Below, in pieces: positions 49,134 through 60,129 of a stretch of 64,000 bases of DNA. The translations under genes were made by a program, and so were the position numbers. Source of the DNA: Ziziphus jujuba (lineage: Eukaryota; Streptophyta; Magnoliopsida; Rosales; Rhamnaceae); the NCBI RefSeq assembly GCF_031755915.1, contig NC_083382.1, positions 13,979,001-14,043,000 on the forward strand, in the 5' to 3' direction. Each line of letters starts with the position of its first letter. The stretch's first letter is position 1. The notes below the pieces were generated by a model that saw only the letters and a program-made list of their open reading frames with translations, had not been told where the DNA came from and ran no database searches.

Positions 49134-50406
49134 ATATATATATATATATATATATGGTGAAAAAAGTAGGTATCTCACTCATATTTTTTCCTCCTACCTA
49201 TTTCTTTTTCATGACTAACCTGACTGACTGATTTTTCTAGCATGACTAACAGATTTGTTTCAAACTTTTAACTAAACTAACCCTTTTTTTTTTTGTTTTT
49301 TGGTTAAATAACTAATCTAACTTATTTGGTCTACCAAACTTACAAGGATATGTAGCTTATTTACGAAAATATAAATAAATAAATAAAGAAGCATATTTAG
49401 TTTTTCTACCAAACATGGAAAGAACCACCCCTGGTTGAACAGCAACATGTAAATTAGAGAATAAATTAGTTTCTATCCCTTAATTATAAGAGGATTAAAT
49501 TCTATAAAGAATTAATACTGTACCAAACTTCATTTTCCATGAACTTCAAAAGCACATTTTGTATTCTACAAACACACCCAAAAATCAAATTCCTGTAATC
49601 ACAGAGCTCAGATAAATATCACGGAAAAGCAAAAACAGACTGATACAAATACAAGAAAAAGCTGAAGTTTTTTCCTTTTTTTTCTCTCAAGAATCCAAAC
49701 AGAAAAGAAAATTTACTTCCTCCCTCTTTTGCCCCTTGACAAATCCATAATTTCCATTTGTGTCCTCCAGAAACTCAGAGTAGAAAGGGTTTTCATCCGG
49801 GCTGTTTAAACGACGTTGTTTTAAAATATCAGTATGGATTAAAACACTAATAAATTGATTCGAATTATTTAATTAGATTTCCTAATGGCGATGGCCTTTT
49901 TCAAATTTGAGAGCTCATTCACTAAAAGATATAATAGAAGGAGTTATTCTTTCAATAACAAATGCTTCAAAAATTTTGGTTTTATGTTACATTCTCTTAG
50001 TATATTATAGCACATCATTAGTACAATGGATGTATATTATAAAGTTTTTTCTATTTTTGGAATTAGAGACAAAAAAAACATATGATTTTTTTTTTTTTTC
50101 CTCTCAAATTTGATACACCAATTATGGATCTCTCATGGTAAATGATCAACCTTTGAGCATTCAAATGCAGTTAACACCTTCAAAGAATATAAAAAACCCA
50201 ATCAAAACTGAAAATCTGCCGCCAATTTAATATATATACACACACACGCACACATATACATGATACATAGGCAGAACAAAACTCTGTATTGAGCAGACAT
50301 GAAGAAATGAATGAACGAATGAATTTTTGTTTAACGGTTCAATCTGGTGAACAGATTATAAAGGTGATCAAATATAATTTCCAATTTCACAAACTTTTTT
50401 GTTTTT
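49134..50406. other. intergenic, 3' flank of the lectin receptor kinase
   Basis: 49250-49300 (GCATGACTAAC...TTTTAACTAAACTAACC) resembles 20566-20600, next to MITE A. 49525-49650 is a copy of 47370-47560. 50150-50350 matches the 3' flank of the kinase pseudogene and should include the 3' UTR of the intact gene. A short plus-strand frame at 49907-50113 has no recognisable product. Confidence 0.55.
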
Positions 50407-52488
50407 TCATCTACCCTCTCTGATTATATCCGAATTCCCAAGAGATATCGAAGATGAATGTGACTGTCTAATCTCCTCAATTGTAGGATGTCCCCTTCCA
50501 CCAAAGTTTATACCGAACTTAGAAAACATAGCGGTTGTTTTCATTTTCTCGAGCAGATTCACCTCCATTCCTTCATCTTCACTAGTCTCAGCAGCATCAG
50601 CTTTCATCTCCAATACCTTCACAACCTCCCTCATTGTTGGCCTGCCTTGAGCTTCAGGATTCACACATAACAAACCCAAATAAAGCACTCTCTCCACTTC
50701 CTCCATGCTATATCCGCCCCTAGTCTTCAACCTCTCATCAAGAGCAGAAACAAGTTCACCCCTCTCCATTAGCCTCCATAACCAATCTACCAAGCTTGGC
50801 TTTCCTTCCTCAATCGGTCTTCGTCCACATACTACTTCTAATACCAATACTCCAAAACCATACACGTCAGTTTGCACTGAGGTTCGACCGGTTTGAACCA
50901 CTTCTGGCGCCATGTAACCAACAGTCCCAACCACTCTTGTTGTGGTGCTAGACAATGTTCCATGATGGTGCATTCTAGCTAACCCAAAGTCACCCAACCT
51001 AGCATTCATATCTTTATCAAGCAGCACATTGCTTGCCTTAATATCTCTATGCAAGACTTTGGCTTCCCAACCCTCATGTAGATACAAAACCCCGCAAGCT
51101 ACATTTTTCAAAACCTTAATCCTTTGTTCCCAACTCAGCATCACACTCTCTTTGCATTCAAATATCCTCTTGTCCAAGCTACCATTTTCCATATAATCAT
51201 AAACCAAAACCATGCTTCTTTTCTCACTTTTACACCAACCCCTTAGGCCTACCAAATTCCTGTGCTTCAATCTCCCTAAGCTTGAAATCTCAGCCAAAAA
51301 CTCCCTCATTCCATCTTCATTTTGGAGTGAAATTCTCTTCACTGCAACTTCTATTCCTCCTGCCAACACCCCTTTATAGACCTTTCCATTCCCTCCAAAA
51401 CCAATCACATTTTTTTCCGAAAATCCCTCCGTTGCTGCATATATCTCTTGATTATCAATCCTATGTGGCCAATACTCCAATTCCCAATCTTCAATTTCCT
51501 CATCCTCCTTCTTTTTCCCCTTCCTCCTTAAAACCACAAACCAAACGACCAAAAGCCCAGATCCTACCAGTAGAAAAATACCAGCAAGACAAACACCTGC
51601 AATGAACCCTTTTGATCCAAAAACCGACCCTTTTGAAACAACAAAGGAAGGCAAATTCTGTGTCACCAAAGCATCACCAATTGAGAAATTGGTATTACTG
51701 AAGCTCCAAGCTAATATCCTATGACTCTCAACCAATTGCCCAGTTGCCCCTGTAAAACCCACATACATTTCATCTAGAAGAACACTAGAAAGATCAACAA
51801 CCTCGCTTATTAATGGCCGCTTAGGCTTCCTACTACCTGCAGGAGCCATAGTCACATTAATTCTCGAATCCAAAAACTCAATCCACACCTGATAATTGAC
51901 GCCACTAACAATCTCCAACTCCTTGAATTCTTCCGCACCATCCCAATACCCAGCAGTATGTGAAGCAACAGAAGTAAGGGAGTTAACATTCAAACCAACA
52001 TGGTTATCATCAATGTCCTTGAATTCTTGGTTCTCAAACACATCGAATTCGACAGCGAAAACATGGTTATTGGACTTACCATCATTGGTGAAGTTGAAAA
52101 GACCCAGATGCTGAGCAGGGCTAGTGCCATTCATACCGGGAAGAGGCACGAACAGGAAAGCAAAACCATGGCCAGGAAGTAAATGCTCAGCTGGAGCAAC
52201 AGAGAAGATGAAGGAGGTCGAGAACGGAAGCAGTCCTGTGGAAGAAGAAGAGTTTGTGGGTTTTGTGGGGATTTTGAGAGGGTACAATGCACGACCCATT
52301 GAAAAGGTGATGGAGTCATAGGTGAGACTAAGGATGGATGATTGGATGGTAGCGTTTCCGAAGAGCAAGAGGTTTGTGGAGTTGAAATTGGTGTTGAAGA
52401 CAAACTCAGTGGTGGGTGAAACTGGGTTTAAAGAAAAGATTATAGAAATGGTGGTTATGAAGAAAAAAGGAAGCTTTGTGAGAAACAT
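50407..52488 (-). CDS. L-type lectin-domain receptor kinase, clade VII-like, 693 aa
   Basis: Intronless, as usual for this family, and full length. Signal peptide at about 1-24 (MFLTKLPFFFITTISIIFSL). Legume-lectin domain at about 27-268 with FAVEFDVFENQEF (144-156) and DDNHVGLNVN (160-169), the metal-site region. Transmembrane segment at about 293-320. Kinase domain at about 356-628: P-loop GFGGNGKV (363-370), Lys384 in VAVKR, HRD at 480-482, DFG at 500-502, APE at 527-529; an RD kinase with all catalytic residues. The phrase DWELEYWPHRI before the kinase and the MHHHG segment after DFG recall Arabidopsis LecRK-VII. Predicted plasma-membrane Ser/Thr kinase; the ligand is unknown. A TTGACC W-box lies at 52735. 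A truncated pseudogene copy lies nearby (45745-46630). Confidence 0.97.
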   Translation of the reverse strand: MFLTKLPFFFITTISIIFSLNPVSPTTEFVFNTNFNSTNLLLFGNATIQSSILSLTYDSITFSMGRALYPLKIPTKPTNSSSSTGLLPFSTSFIFSVAPAEHLLPGHGFAFLFVPLPGMNGTSPAQHLGLFNFTNDGKSNNHVFAVEFDVFENQEFKDIDDNHVGLNVNSLTSVASHTAGYWDGAEEFKELEIVSGVNYQVWIEFLDSRINVTMAPAGSRKPKRPLISEVVDLSSVLLDEMYVGFTGATGQLVESHRILAWSFSNTNFSIGDALVTQNLPSFVVSKGSVFGSKGFIAGVCLAGIFLLVGSGLLVVWFVVLRRKGKKKEDEEIEDWELEYWPHRIDNQEIYAATEGFSEKNVIGFGGNGKVYKGVLAGGIEVAVKRISLQNEDGMREFLAEISSLGRLKHRNLVGLRGWCKSEKRSMVLVYDYMENGSLDKRIFECKESVMLSWEQRIKVLKNVACGVLYLHEGWEAKVLHRDIKASNVLLDKDMNARLGDFGLARMHHHGTLSSTTTRVVGTVGYMAPEVVQTGRTSVQTDVYGFGVLVLEVVCGRRPIEEGKPSLVDWLWRLMERGELVSALDERLKTRGGYSMEEVERVLYLGLLCVNPEAQGRPTMREVVKVLEMKADAAETSEDEGMEVNLLEKMKTTAMFSKFGINFGGRGHPTIEEIRQSHSSSISLGNSDIIREGR

Positions 52489-54113
52489 AATGAAGATGAA
52501 GAAGCAAAGGGACGGAAAATAAAAAAATAAAAAAAGTGTTTTTGGAACAAAAATGTTAAGAGAGTAAAGAGGCAGAGAGGAGACAAGAATGACAGTTGTG
52601 TTTTTAGAAAACGAAAAACATTATCATTTCAGAAAACACGGTTTTGTGTTGATCCAGAAGGTGGCGGGCGAGTGTGAATGTCTTTGTCTTTGATTTCAAA
52701 TGATTACAGTGAGTGAGGTCATAGTTTGCGGCGTTTGACCATAGACACATGCTTGGAGCTGCTGCTGTATATTGAAATTAGATTTTCAACGTCCCACTTG
52801 TGACGTAAACAAATTTATTAGAGATTTTTTTTTTTTTTTTTTGTGGTTAATATTCAAACCCATTTGAAAATTTGGTGACAATTATGGGATTATACTATTT
52901 AGAAAAATGGGTAAAAAGGGTACCTCTATTGTATTATCCTAAGTCAAATTCCATTTTAGGGAATTACAAACCCACACTCAAATCACTTGGAAGTCTTTGG
53001 TTTTTAGCCATAGATGGTTGAACAACTTAGCTTGATCGCAGTTCAATTTGATTTTCTCATTTTGTTTCTGACCCCACAATAAATTCAAACTAGAGTTCTC
53101 TTTTTGACAAAACTTACAAGAAAAATATCTATGGTTTATAACTGTAGATAATCAGTGAGTCCAATTCTAACTCAACAGATTTCTCACCTCTACAAAAATT
53201 GAATAACGTGACCATATTATACCTCACCCATGAACAAGAAAAAGAAGAAAATAAAGAAAAATTCCACGTAGCTAAGAACCACTCTGACTTAAATCCAATA
53301 ACTTAAAAGCTAACGAAACTTTGATATAACGTTGAAAGAAATTTTATCCAATCGCTGGTGCAAACCAGTTATTATCTTACTAAAAGCACATAAATTACCT
53401 CACCATATTTGATTGTTTCTATTATTTGTATGTTAATTATTATTATTATTATTTTCTGTAAAAATTTGCTTTCAATACCTTTCATAAAATAAGCACAAAA
53501 ATATGTTTAATTTACTCCACTTGCACAGACATAGCAGCTGTGACTTCAACTTTCATCAAAAGACCTATATATTAATCCATGACAGTATACTACAGCAGGC
53601 ATTTTTGACATTTCTGTAACCATCCCCTGAAACTTATCCTGTAAAGGAGGAGACTTATTCTCTGGAGATAATGGCAAACTGACCAACATAAATGCATAAA
53701 ACACCGAAAAGAAAACGCCAGATGGAGACAGCTGCTGAATAAGCAAACAAAACAAGGGAAATTGAACAAATTTGAGAACAAATTTGACAAAATGGTTTGT
53801 TGAAAAATATCCATGTAAAACATATTAAATGCTTTCATAAATTGATAATTTAAACTATAAATATGCCACAATAGAATGAATTCATTGTCACTGGCTATCC
53901 CAAAAGGACTGTGATTATACCTGTTGTGATAGTCTAAACAAAAGCTAATTCAAAATTGACTAACTTTTGATACTTTTTATAATAGAGGATTAATGGTGAA
54001 AAAAAAAAAAAAAATTCAGAGTAACACTGAATCGATAAAAGAGATCTTAAATAACTACTAACCTATACATGGAAGAAAAATCATATAAATTCTATAAGAG
54101 GAGAGCTTAGTGA

Positions 54114-54116
<3 letters not shown>
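52489..54116. other. lectin kinase promoter and 3' end of the CDK-like gene
   Basis: 52489-52800 is upstream of the lectin kinase. No clear TATA box; W-box-like TTGACC at 52735-52740. 53540-53760 is less AT-rich and, read on the minus strand downstream of the CDK-like gene, starts after an ATTCAG acceptor-like site. It could be a distal 3' UTR exon. Short frames there have no recognisable product. Confidence 0.4.

Positions 54117-54156
<40 letters not shown>
54117..54156. repeat. (TC)n microsatellite in the probable 3' UTR
   Basis: 40 bp of TC, that is GA on the transcribed minus strand, starting about 60 nt after the stop codon of the CDK-like kinase gene. Confidence 0.95.
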
Positions 54157-54159
<3 letters not shown>

Positions 54160-54216
54160 CCCAATTTTATCTCTCTCTACACAAATGGTTGGAACTTTAA
54201 TGTCATAAGCTCAAAG

Positions 54217-57200
54217 CTACCCAGCTGCATGCTTAGAAGCAGATATTTGATTTGCTGCCACTTGCTTCTCAGGCCTGGCTTTTTCAAGTCGAGTTCGCCG
54301 AGCATATTCTTGGATCCGCCGATCATGGTCTTTAAGCATCTGATCAACTTTGTTTGACGAAACAAGTAATGGCCCAGAGACGTAAATTTTGTTGCCATTA
54401 GAACCATGACCATGCTGAAAGAAAATAATGAAAAATATTCAACATCAGATAACCATGCTGCAAATAGATGTGAAATGCCCAACTCTGATAATTATATGTA
54501 TCATATAAATCTCTATTTATAACTATACAGGCATAATTCAAAAAAGAAAATACAGATTATATATTGAGAGGGGGAAAAAAAAGTAACAAATGAATTTAAT
54601 GAATTTTCTTTTTCTTTGGGAAACCTTCAAATAAAAAAAAAAAGAGAGGAACAAATTGAAGTATGCAATGTTCTAAATCAAAACAATCAATTGCAAGTAA
54701 AAATAAATAAATAAATCAAACTCACCAGACTCTGTTCTTTACTACAGGTTCTTTCATCATCTAATGGGCGAGAAGATGGCATTCTTTGTGTGTAATGCTT
54801 TCTATCCTGCTTTCTTGTGGACTCCACTTCATTAACTGATCTTGCGAATCTCCCTCCATTATTTGCTGTTTCTGGCCGTGACGGACCAGATCTCTCATGC
54901 TGATCTTCAGACGATGAAGTCCTAGCTGCTACTAAACCTGATAATTTAGACAAGTTGGCTCTACTTGAAACCATAAGAGGATCAATATGTTCCCTCCCAG
55001 GTTTCGTGCCTCGCCCATGATTTAGTGGTCCTGAAACCGAAACCCTCTTATTAAGATTCTCCGGAAAATCTTTCCTTGCATCTTTAGCAGCTTGTGCCTG
55101 TTTAGCTGGATCAATAAGAAAACCAGAAAGAGCTTCATCTCGACGAGGGTTGAAAATTTCACTTAGGCTCTTTGCATTGAGCTGATCTTGTCTTTTCTGT
55201 AATTAGAAAACAAATTAATTAGAACTAAGGATGATGCCAAATTTAAAAATAAAAGCTATGACTTTCATACTTACCCCAGAATTAGCAATTGCAGGAGGAA
55301 CCACGTGAGTTTCCCTTTGTCCTCTCCTTTCCAGGTCCTTCTGGCTCCTTCTGCCAAGTGCTCCTTGCCTATCAGAATTATAGAAAAAGTTAATTTGGAA
55401 ATGACAAAAAAGACTTACCTTCACTCAAATATAGGTGTTGAAAGACAGATTGTTCTAAGTTAGTTTGGAAACAATAAATCTTTTGTACAATCTTATCTAC
55501 AAAAGAATTTCACTTAAACCAAATACAAAATGTTAACAAGAACAAACTTCAGAATGTAATTATCAAATAAATTGAAACAGTTGCCACACACTAAAACCAT
55601 AATTTTCGACCAAAAAACGAGCCACTTATAACAAATTAGGCCGTTATTCTTATCAGAAAGAACACTGAATGTGTGTAACTGAGAACTGTTTATCCACCGA
55701 AGATAATTATTTTCATCAAGCCATAACATATGCTAAGGTTGTTATGGCAATTAGAACCTTCAAAATAGAATGGGGTGTGCAACTTTATTACAAAATCAGG
55801 GAATTACTTCTGATATACCACACCAACTTGTCAATTTTTAATCATAGAATAAAAGTAAAATTAACCTATACAACATGTACCTCTTAGCTTCTTCCTCTCG
55901 CAACTTGGCATCAATCTCTTTGCTAGGAGGGTACTTGGGCAAGCTTGAAGGATCGCAGGCAAGAGGTTTTGTTGTAAAGAACTATTAACAGAATATTAAT
56001 AATTAGAAAAGCTAATAAAAATCATAAGCCTTACTGTAAAAGAGTATAAGGACACATAAATAACAAGTTGGAAAAAGTGCTTAATCAATAAACTAAGAAA
56101 TGATGATCGAGCAGTAGTGAAACAACCACCAGTATCTTTCCCTAGTACAAAAGCAGTAAAAATAAACTAAAAAAAAAAAGTCATTTAATTATACACTTCT
56201 AAATAAATAATATCATAAAACTGCCTTGATTGAGACAGTAGGAGAAGGTAGGCTGGTCTTACAATGAGGGTATTTTTCTTCTATATTCCTTGTATTAAGC
56301 TTTTTTTTTTTTTTCTTTTTTTTTTTTGGTTTTGGGGGGGGGGGGGGGGGGGGGAGGAAGAATTCCTTGTATTAAAAGGTGTTAATTAGGAAAAGTCCTA
56401 ATATTGTAACCAAGATCAATGTAACACACATACAATATCCCTTCAATTCATACATGTATTAATTTTACTCCCCAAGTAGCCAACACCTAACTTAGTTCAG
56501 TAAATTGATGATTGCAACTGTAAATCTTTCTCACCAAAAATGAGAATGCTCCTTTATTATAAAGAGTTAATAAAAAGCCATGTAAAAAACAGTCTCTTTT
56601 TCCTCCACTTTATTAGGAGTACTGCATTTATGCAGCTATTGGTAAAGCACATCTTTGACCCTGGAGGTGAAACAGGGGGAGCTACAGATACAATACTGTG
56701 ACTGCAAAAATAATGAACTCCTTGGCTAACATAAAATCTTGTCTTTGTTAAGAGACCTTCCATTTTACTACAACTTGAAGTTTTTCTTCCTGTATGTCTC
56801 TAGTACTTACTTCAGACAATGCCCTTTTTCTTGTAGGCACAAGAAGTAGCAAATTTCTTTGTCAATAGAGAAAATTTCTCAAACAAAGATACTCTACTAC
56901 GGGAAAATATTTTTATGAACCTACAAATGCATGCAATAAGATGGAATTCATATAAATCAGCACTCATTAGTAACTTCTACTTGTTGTGCACTTAGGAGAA
57001 TAGTAGACATATCATGCAGCCCCATGATTTCAAATCCCACAATGATTAATAGTGTCGTTCTCTACAATTCAAAATTTCACCTCATTGTCAAGAGCAAAAG
57101 CTGCTGTTCCACGACCTGCAGGATCCACAGAAAGTAAGATATCCATCAGCCTAAGTGCAGCAGCAGGAAGATCTTTGAATGCCTCCGCTACACATCGCCT

Positions 57201-59395
57201 ATAAGGATGTGGAGGCTTCATAACAGTTGCATGTCGTAAGTGCAATTTACTCCAGTAATCGTCGGATGGTGAGCCACATAGCTTAAAAATTTTATGCAAC
57301 TGTTCAACCTACATCATCAAATACATAGTTAATAGGAACCATCTAGACATTATATGCTTGAAATTTTTGTAAAAGAGAATCAAAAACACTATTCAGTGAA
57401 GCATCTTACAAAAATTTGTCAGATGAGAGGATAAGATAAGAAAATTCCAAATTTTACTGACTGTGAATTATGAAGTAGACTTTGAAGATAAAATGCCTTT
57501 GAAATAAAGGCATGGTTGCTATGCCTCATGCTTATTTATGAAGCATGCCATGCAAAATTAAAAATAGCTAACAACATTTCATTATATGTATCAATACCCT
57601 TTATGAATTAGTATCAATGAAACAACTGTTGCCCGAGAAAAAAAAATCTTAAATTTTTTTACCTCCGTTTTTCCAGGCAAGATAGGCTTGCCAGCATATA
57701 ATTCTCCTAGGATGCAACCAGCACTCCATAAATCCACTGCAACCCCATAGTGTGAGGCTCCAAGTAAAAGCTCTGGCGGTCGGTACCATAGAGTAACCAC
57801 ACGGCTTGTCAATGGAACTTTGTGGTTAGGATCATAGAAACTAGCCAAGCCAAAATCAGCAATTTTCAAGATGCCATGGTTGTCAATGAGAAGATTTGAA
57901 CCCTTTATGTCACGATGCAGAACACCGTGACTATGACAATGATCAAGTCCGCTAAGAAGTTGCTTCATGTAACATTTGACCTAAAATGAAAATTAACACA
58001 GCATTAGAATTTAGGAACCGAAGTGCACAAGCAGACACCAACACAGGATCATTTCAATGTTGATTCTCATAAGGTACCAAAACTGACTCAACAATAATAA
58101 TATCTCACCTGGGGTTCTGCGAATTTTATGCCAGGACGAGATGCAAGACCGGTAAGATCATGCTCCATATACTCAAAAACTAGATACAAGCTGCAAGATG
58201 TCCGTGATGTGATCAAACCTTCCAACTTTATTACATTAGGGTGATCTAGACGACGCAAAATAAGGATTTCCCTTGCCATAAACTTTACACTCTCAGGGTC
58301 GAGATTGTCAAACCGTACTTTTTTCAAAGCAACAAATTTATTGTTAGTAACATCACGAGCCTTATAAACACTACTATAGGTCCCTTGTCCAATCTGCCAA
58401 ATGAATTAAAAAAAAAAAAAAACACACAAGAAATAAGTATATCAACTAGGAGATGAGATAGTATGCAATCAAACCTTCAGAACCATAAGAAAAATTAAAA
58501 GGCCATAACTTTCAGAGCATAATTCACCATTCCTAGTTATTCTCTAGCAAGTACAGTTAATCTATCATATTTGACACAATTCTTAATCAAGGAACATTAA
58601 TAGAGATCCCAAATTGCAGATTTTGCAATTTGTCATCATAGTTTTTCTACCATAGGGTGATTTGCACAGAATTCTTTTCAAAACTTTCTACTTTGCCATA
58701 ATAAGTTACAAGAATATAGATCCGTTCAACAAAAACTTCCCTGCATCTAATCAAACTGGAATTCAGAAAAGAAAAGCAAAATAAAATAAAACCCAAAAAA
58801 AAGAAAAAAAGAAAAAAGAAAGAAAGAAGAAAAAAAGAAGCCAAAAAGGAATGCCTAAATCATTTGTTTGACAGGCCAAAAAATTTATTAGTTGACTGAT
58901 TGCTGGATAATAGGATAAGGACAGAACAAATATGAAAGAAGAAAATGATCAAGTGAAAAAAGAATCAAAAAAGCATACCTTATCCAACTTCTCAAAGGTA
59001 TCAGCACGCCGTGGTAACCATCCTTTGATAGCTTCAGCAGCAGCTGCAGAAAGCCAACCCGGCCACCCTGCAGCGATCTGCTCACCTTCTATAGCCTTTG
59101 GAACTCTTCCTGAACCCGGATGATTGACAACAGCAACTTCACCAGTCTCTTTCTTCTTCCTTTCATTCTGATCATCATAGGGTCTCATAGAACCATTGGC
59201 TTTTCTATCAATCAACATAACTTTCACATCACCACCATCCAGTCTCTCTTTTGTCCAAACACCACCCTCCTCTCTTTTTGAAGAATTCAACCTCTGAGTT
59301 TTCAATTCAGAGTATTGTTTAGCTGCAGACAATCTTCTAACTGGGCTTTCCCGGCTGTCTTCGACAGCCGAAGTCTTGGAACATATGCAACCCAT
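54217..59395 (-). CDS. CDK-like Ser/Thr kinase with N-terminal acylation motif, 703 aa
   Basis: Eight exons on the minus strand: 59395-58979, 58393-58109, 57980-57663, 57308-57081, 55981-55881, 55368-55275, 55196-54726, 54414-54217. All introns are GT-AG; the joined frame is 2112 nt with the stop. The protein starts MGCICSK, predicted to be N-myristoylated at Gly2 and S-acylated at Cys3/Cys5. Kinase domain at about 134-420: P-loop IGQGTYSSV (140-148), Lys163 in VALKK, HRD 256-258, DFG 276-278 and CDK-like WYRPPELLLG. The helix that is PSTAIRE in CDKs reads ESVKFMARE, so classical cyclin binding is not expected. A basic, Ser-rich tail of about 280 aa follows. The family includes Arabidopsis At1g54610 and IBS1-type kinases. 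Confidence 0.94.
56334..56354. repeat. G21 homopolymer in intron 4 of the CDK-like kinase gene
   Basis: 21 consecutive G on the plus strand (C21 in the transcript), directly after a 50 bp T-rich stretch. Homopurine-homopyrimidine asymmetry of this kind is rare in this window. Confidence 0.95.
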
Positions 59396-59407
59396 ATTTT
59401 TTTTAAA

Positions 59408-60009
59408 CTACACACAAATAAAATACCGGCCAAAAAAACCTCCTTCCCAAGCAAAAAAATTCACCTCCCAAAATCAATCCAAATCTTCATAAAAACTTCA
59501 CCTTTTTCCCACATCGTAAAGGTTCATAGCAAAACAATCAGCTACCATTAATCCACTCAAAGAATTTCATGCTTTATCCCAATACCCAATTCATAGAAGT
59601 TCCAACCATATTGAAATAACTCCCAAAAACAAAAAAGTATAAAAATTTCCAAACTTCAACTGCACCAGACCCTTTATAACAATTCTAAAGAAAAAAAGCA
59701 GTTTGAACCCCAGAAGACGAAAATCAACCTGAATTTTACCAGAAAGCAAACACCACGCAGAAACCCAAATTGGTCCAAATTGAGATTGCACGTACTGAAC
59801 AAAGACTCAACACAAAAAATTATCACTGACCCAGGAAAAACCCTTTTGCTCAGAACCTTCTGTAATAAAGAAAAAATTTTGAACAAGTCAGAACGAATAA
59901 ATACAGAATTCTTGAAATCACAGACAGGTTGATAAAATAAAAAGACTGGAATTGGAAAAATAAAAATAAAAAAATAAAAAATATGAAAGAAAGAGAGAGG
60001 CTTAATTAC
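59408..60009 (-). other. probable 5' UTR intron of the CDK-like kinase gene
   Basis: The minus strand has TTCTTG|GTAATTAAG (donor at 60009) and, 12 nt upstream of the ATG, GTGTGTAG|TTTAAA (acceptor at 59408). The interior is T-rich on the transcribed strand. A 5' UTR intron is common in this gene family, but this one is inferred only from splice-site sequence. Confidence 0.45.
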
Positions 60010-60103
60010 CAAGAAAGAGGAGCTTTGAGTGGGCCTGGTCTGAATTTCAACGCGCATTCAAAAGTGGATTTTTTTTTTTTTTCCAATAATAATAATTGTA
60101 TAT

Positions 60104-60121
60104 GCTAAAATATATATTATA
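60104..60121 (-). promoter_or_regulatory. TATA-like element of the CDK-like kinase gene
   Basis: The minus strand reads TTTATAATATATATTTTAG here, about 95-110 bp upstream of the predicted 5' UTR donor. The surroundings are AT-rich, so the specificity of this call is low. Confidence 0.3.
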
Positions 60122-60129
60122 AATTGATA

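Noticed and set aside
51282..52522. Several plus-strand frames of 60-107 codons in the lectin kinase gene
   Set aside because: Shadows of the 693-codon minus-strand gene.
53546..53871. Two minus-strand frames of 69 and 93 codons
   Set aside because: No domain; position fits the 3' untranslated region of the CDK-like kinase gene.
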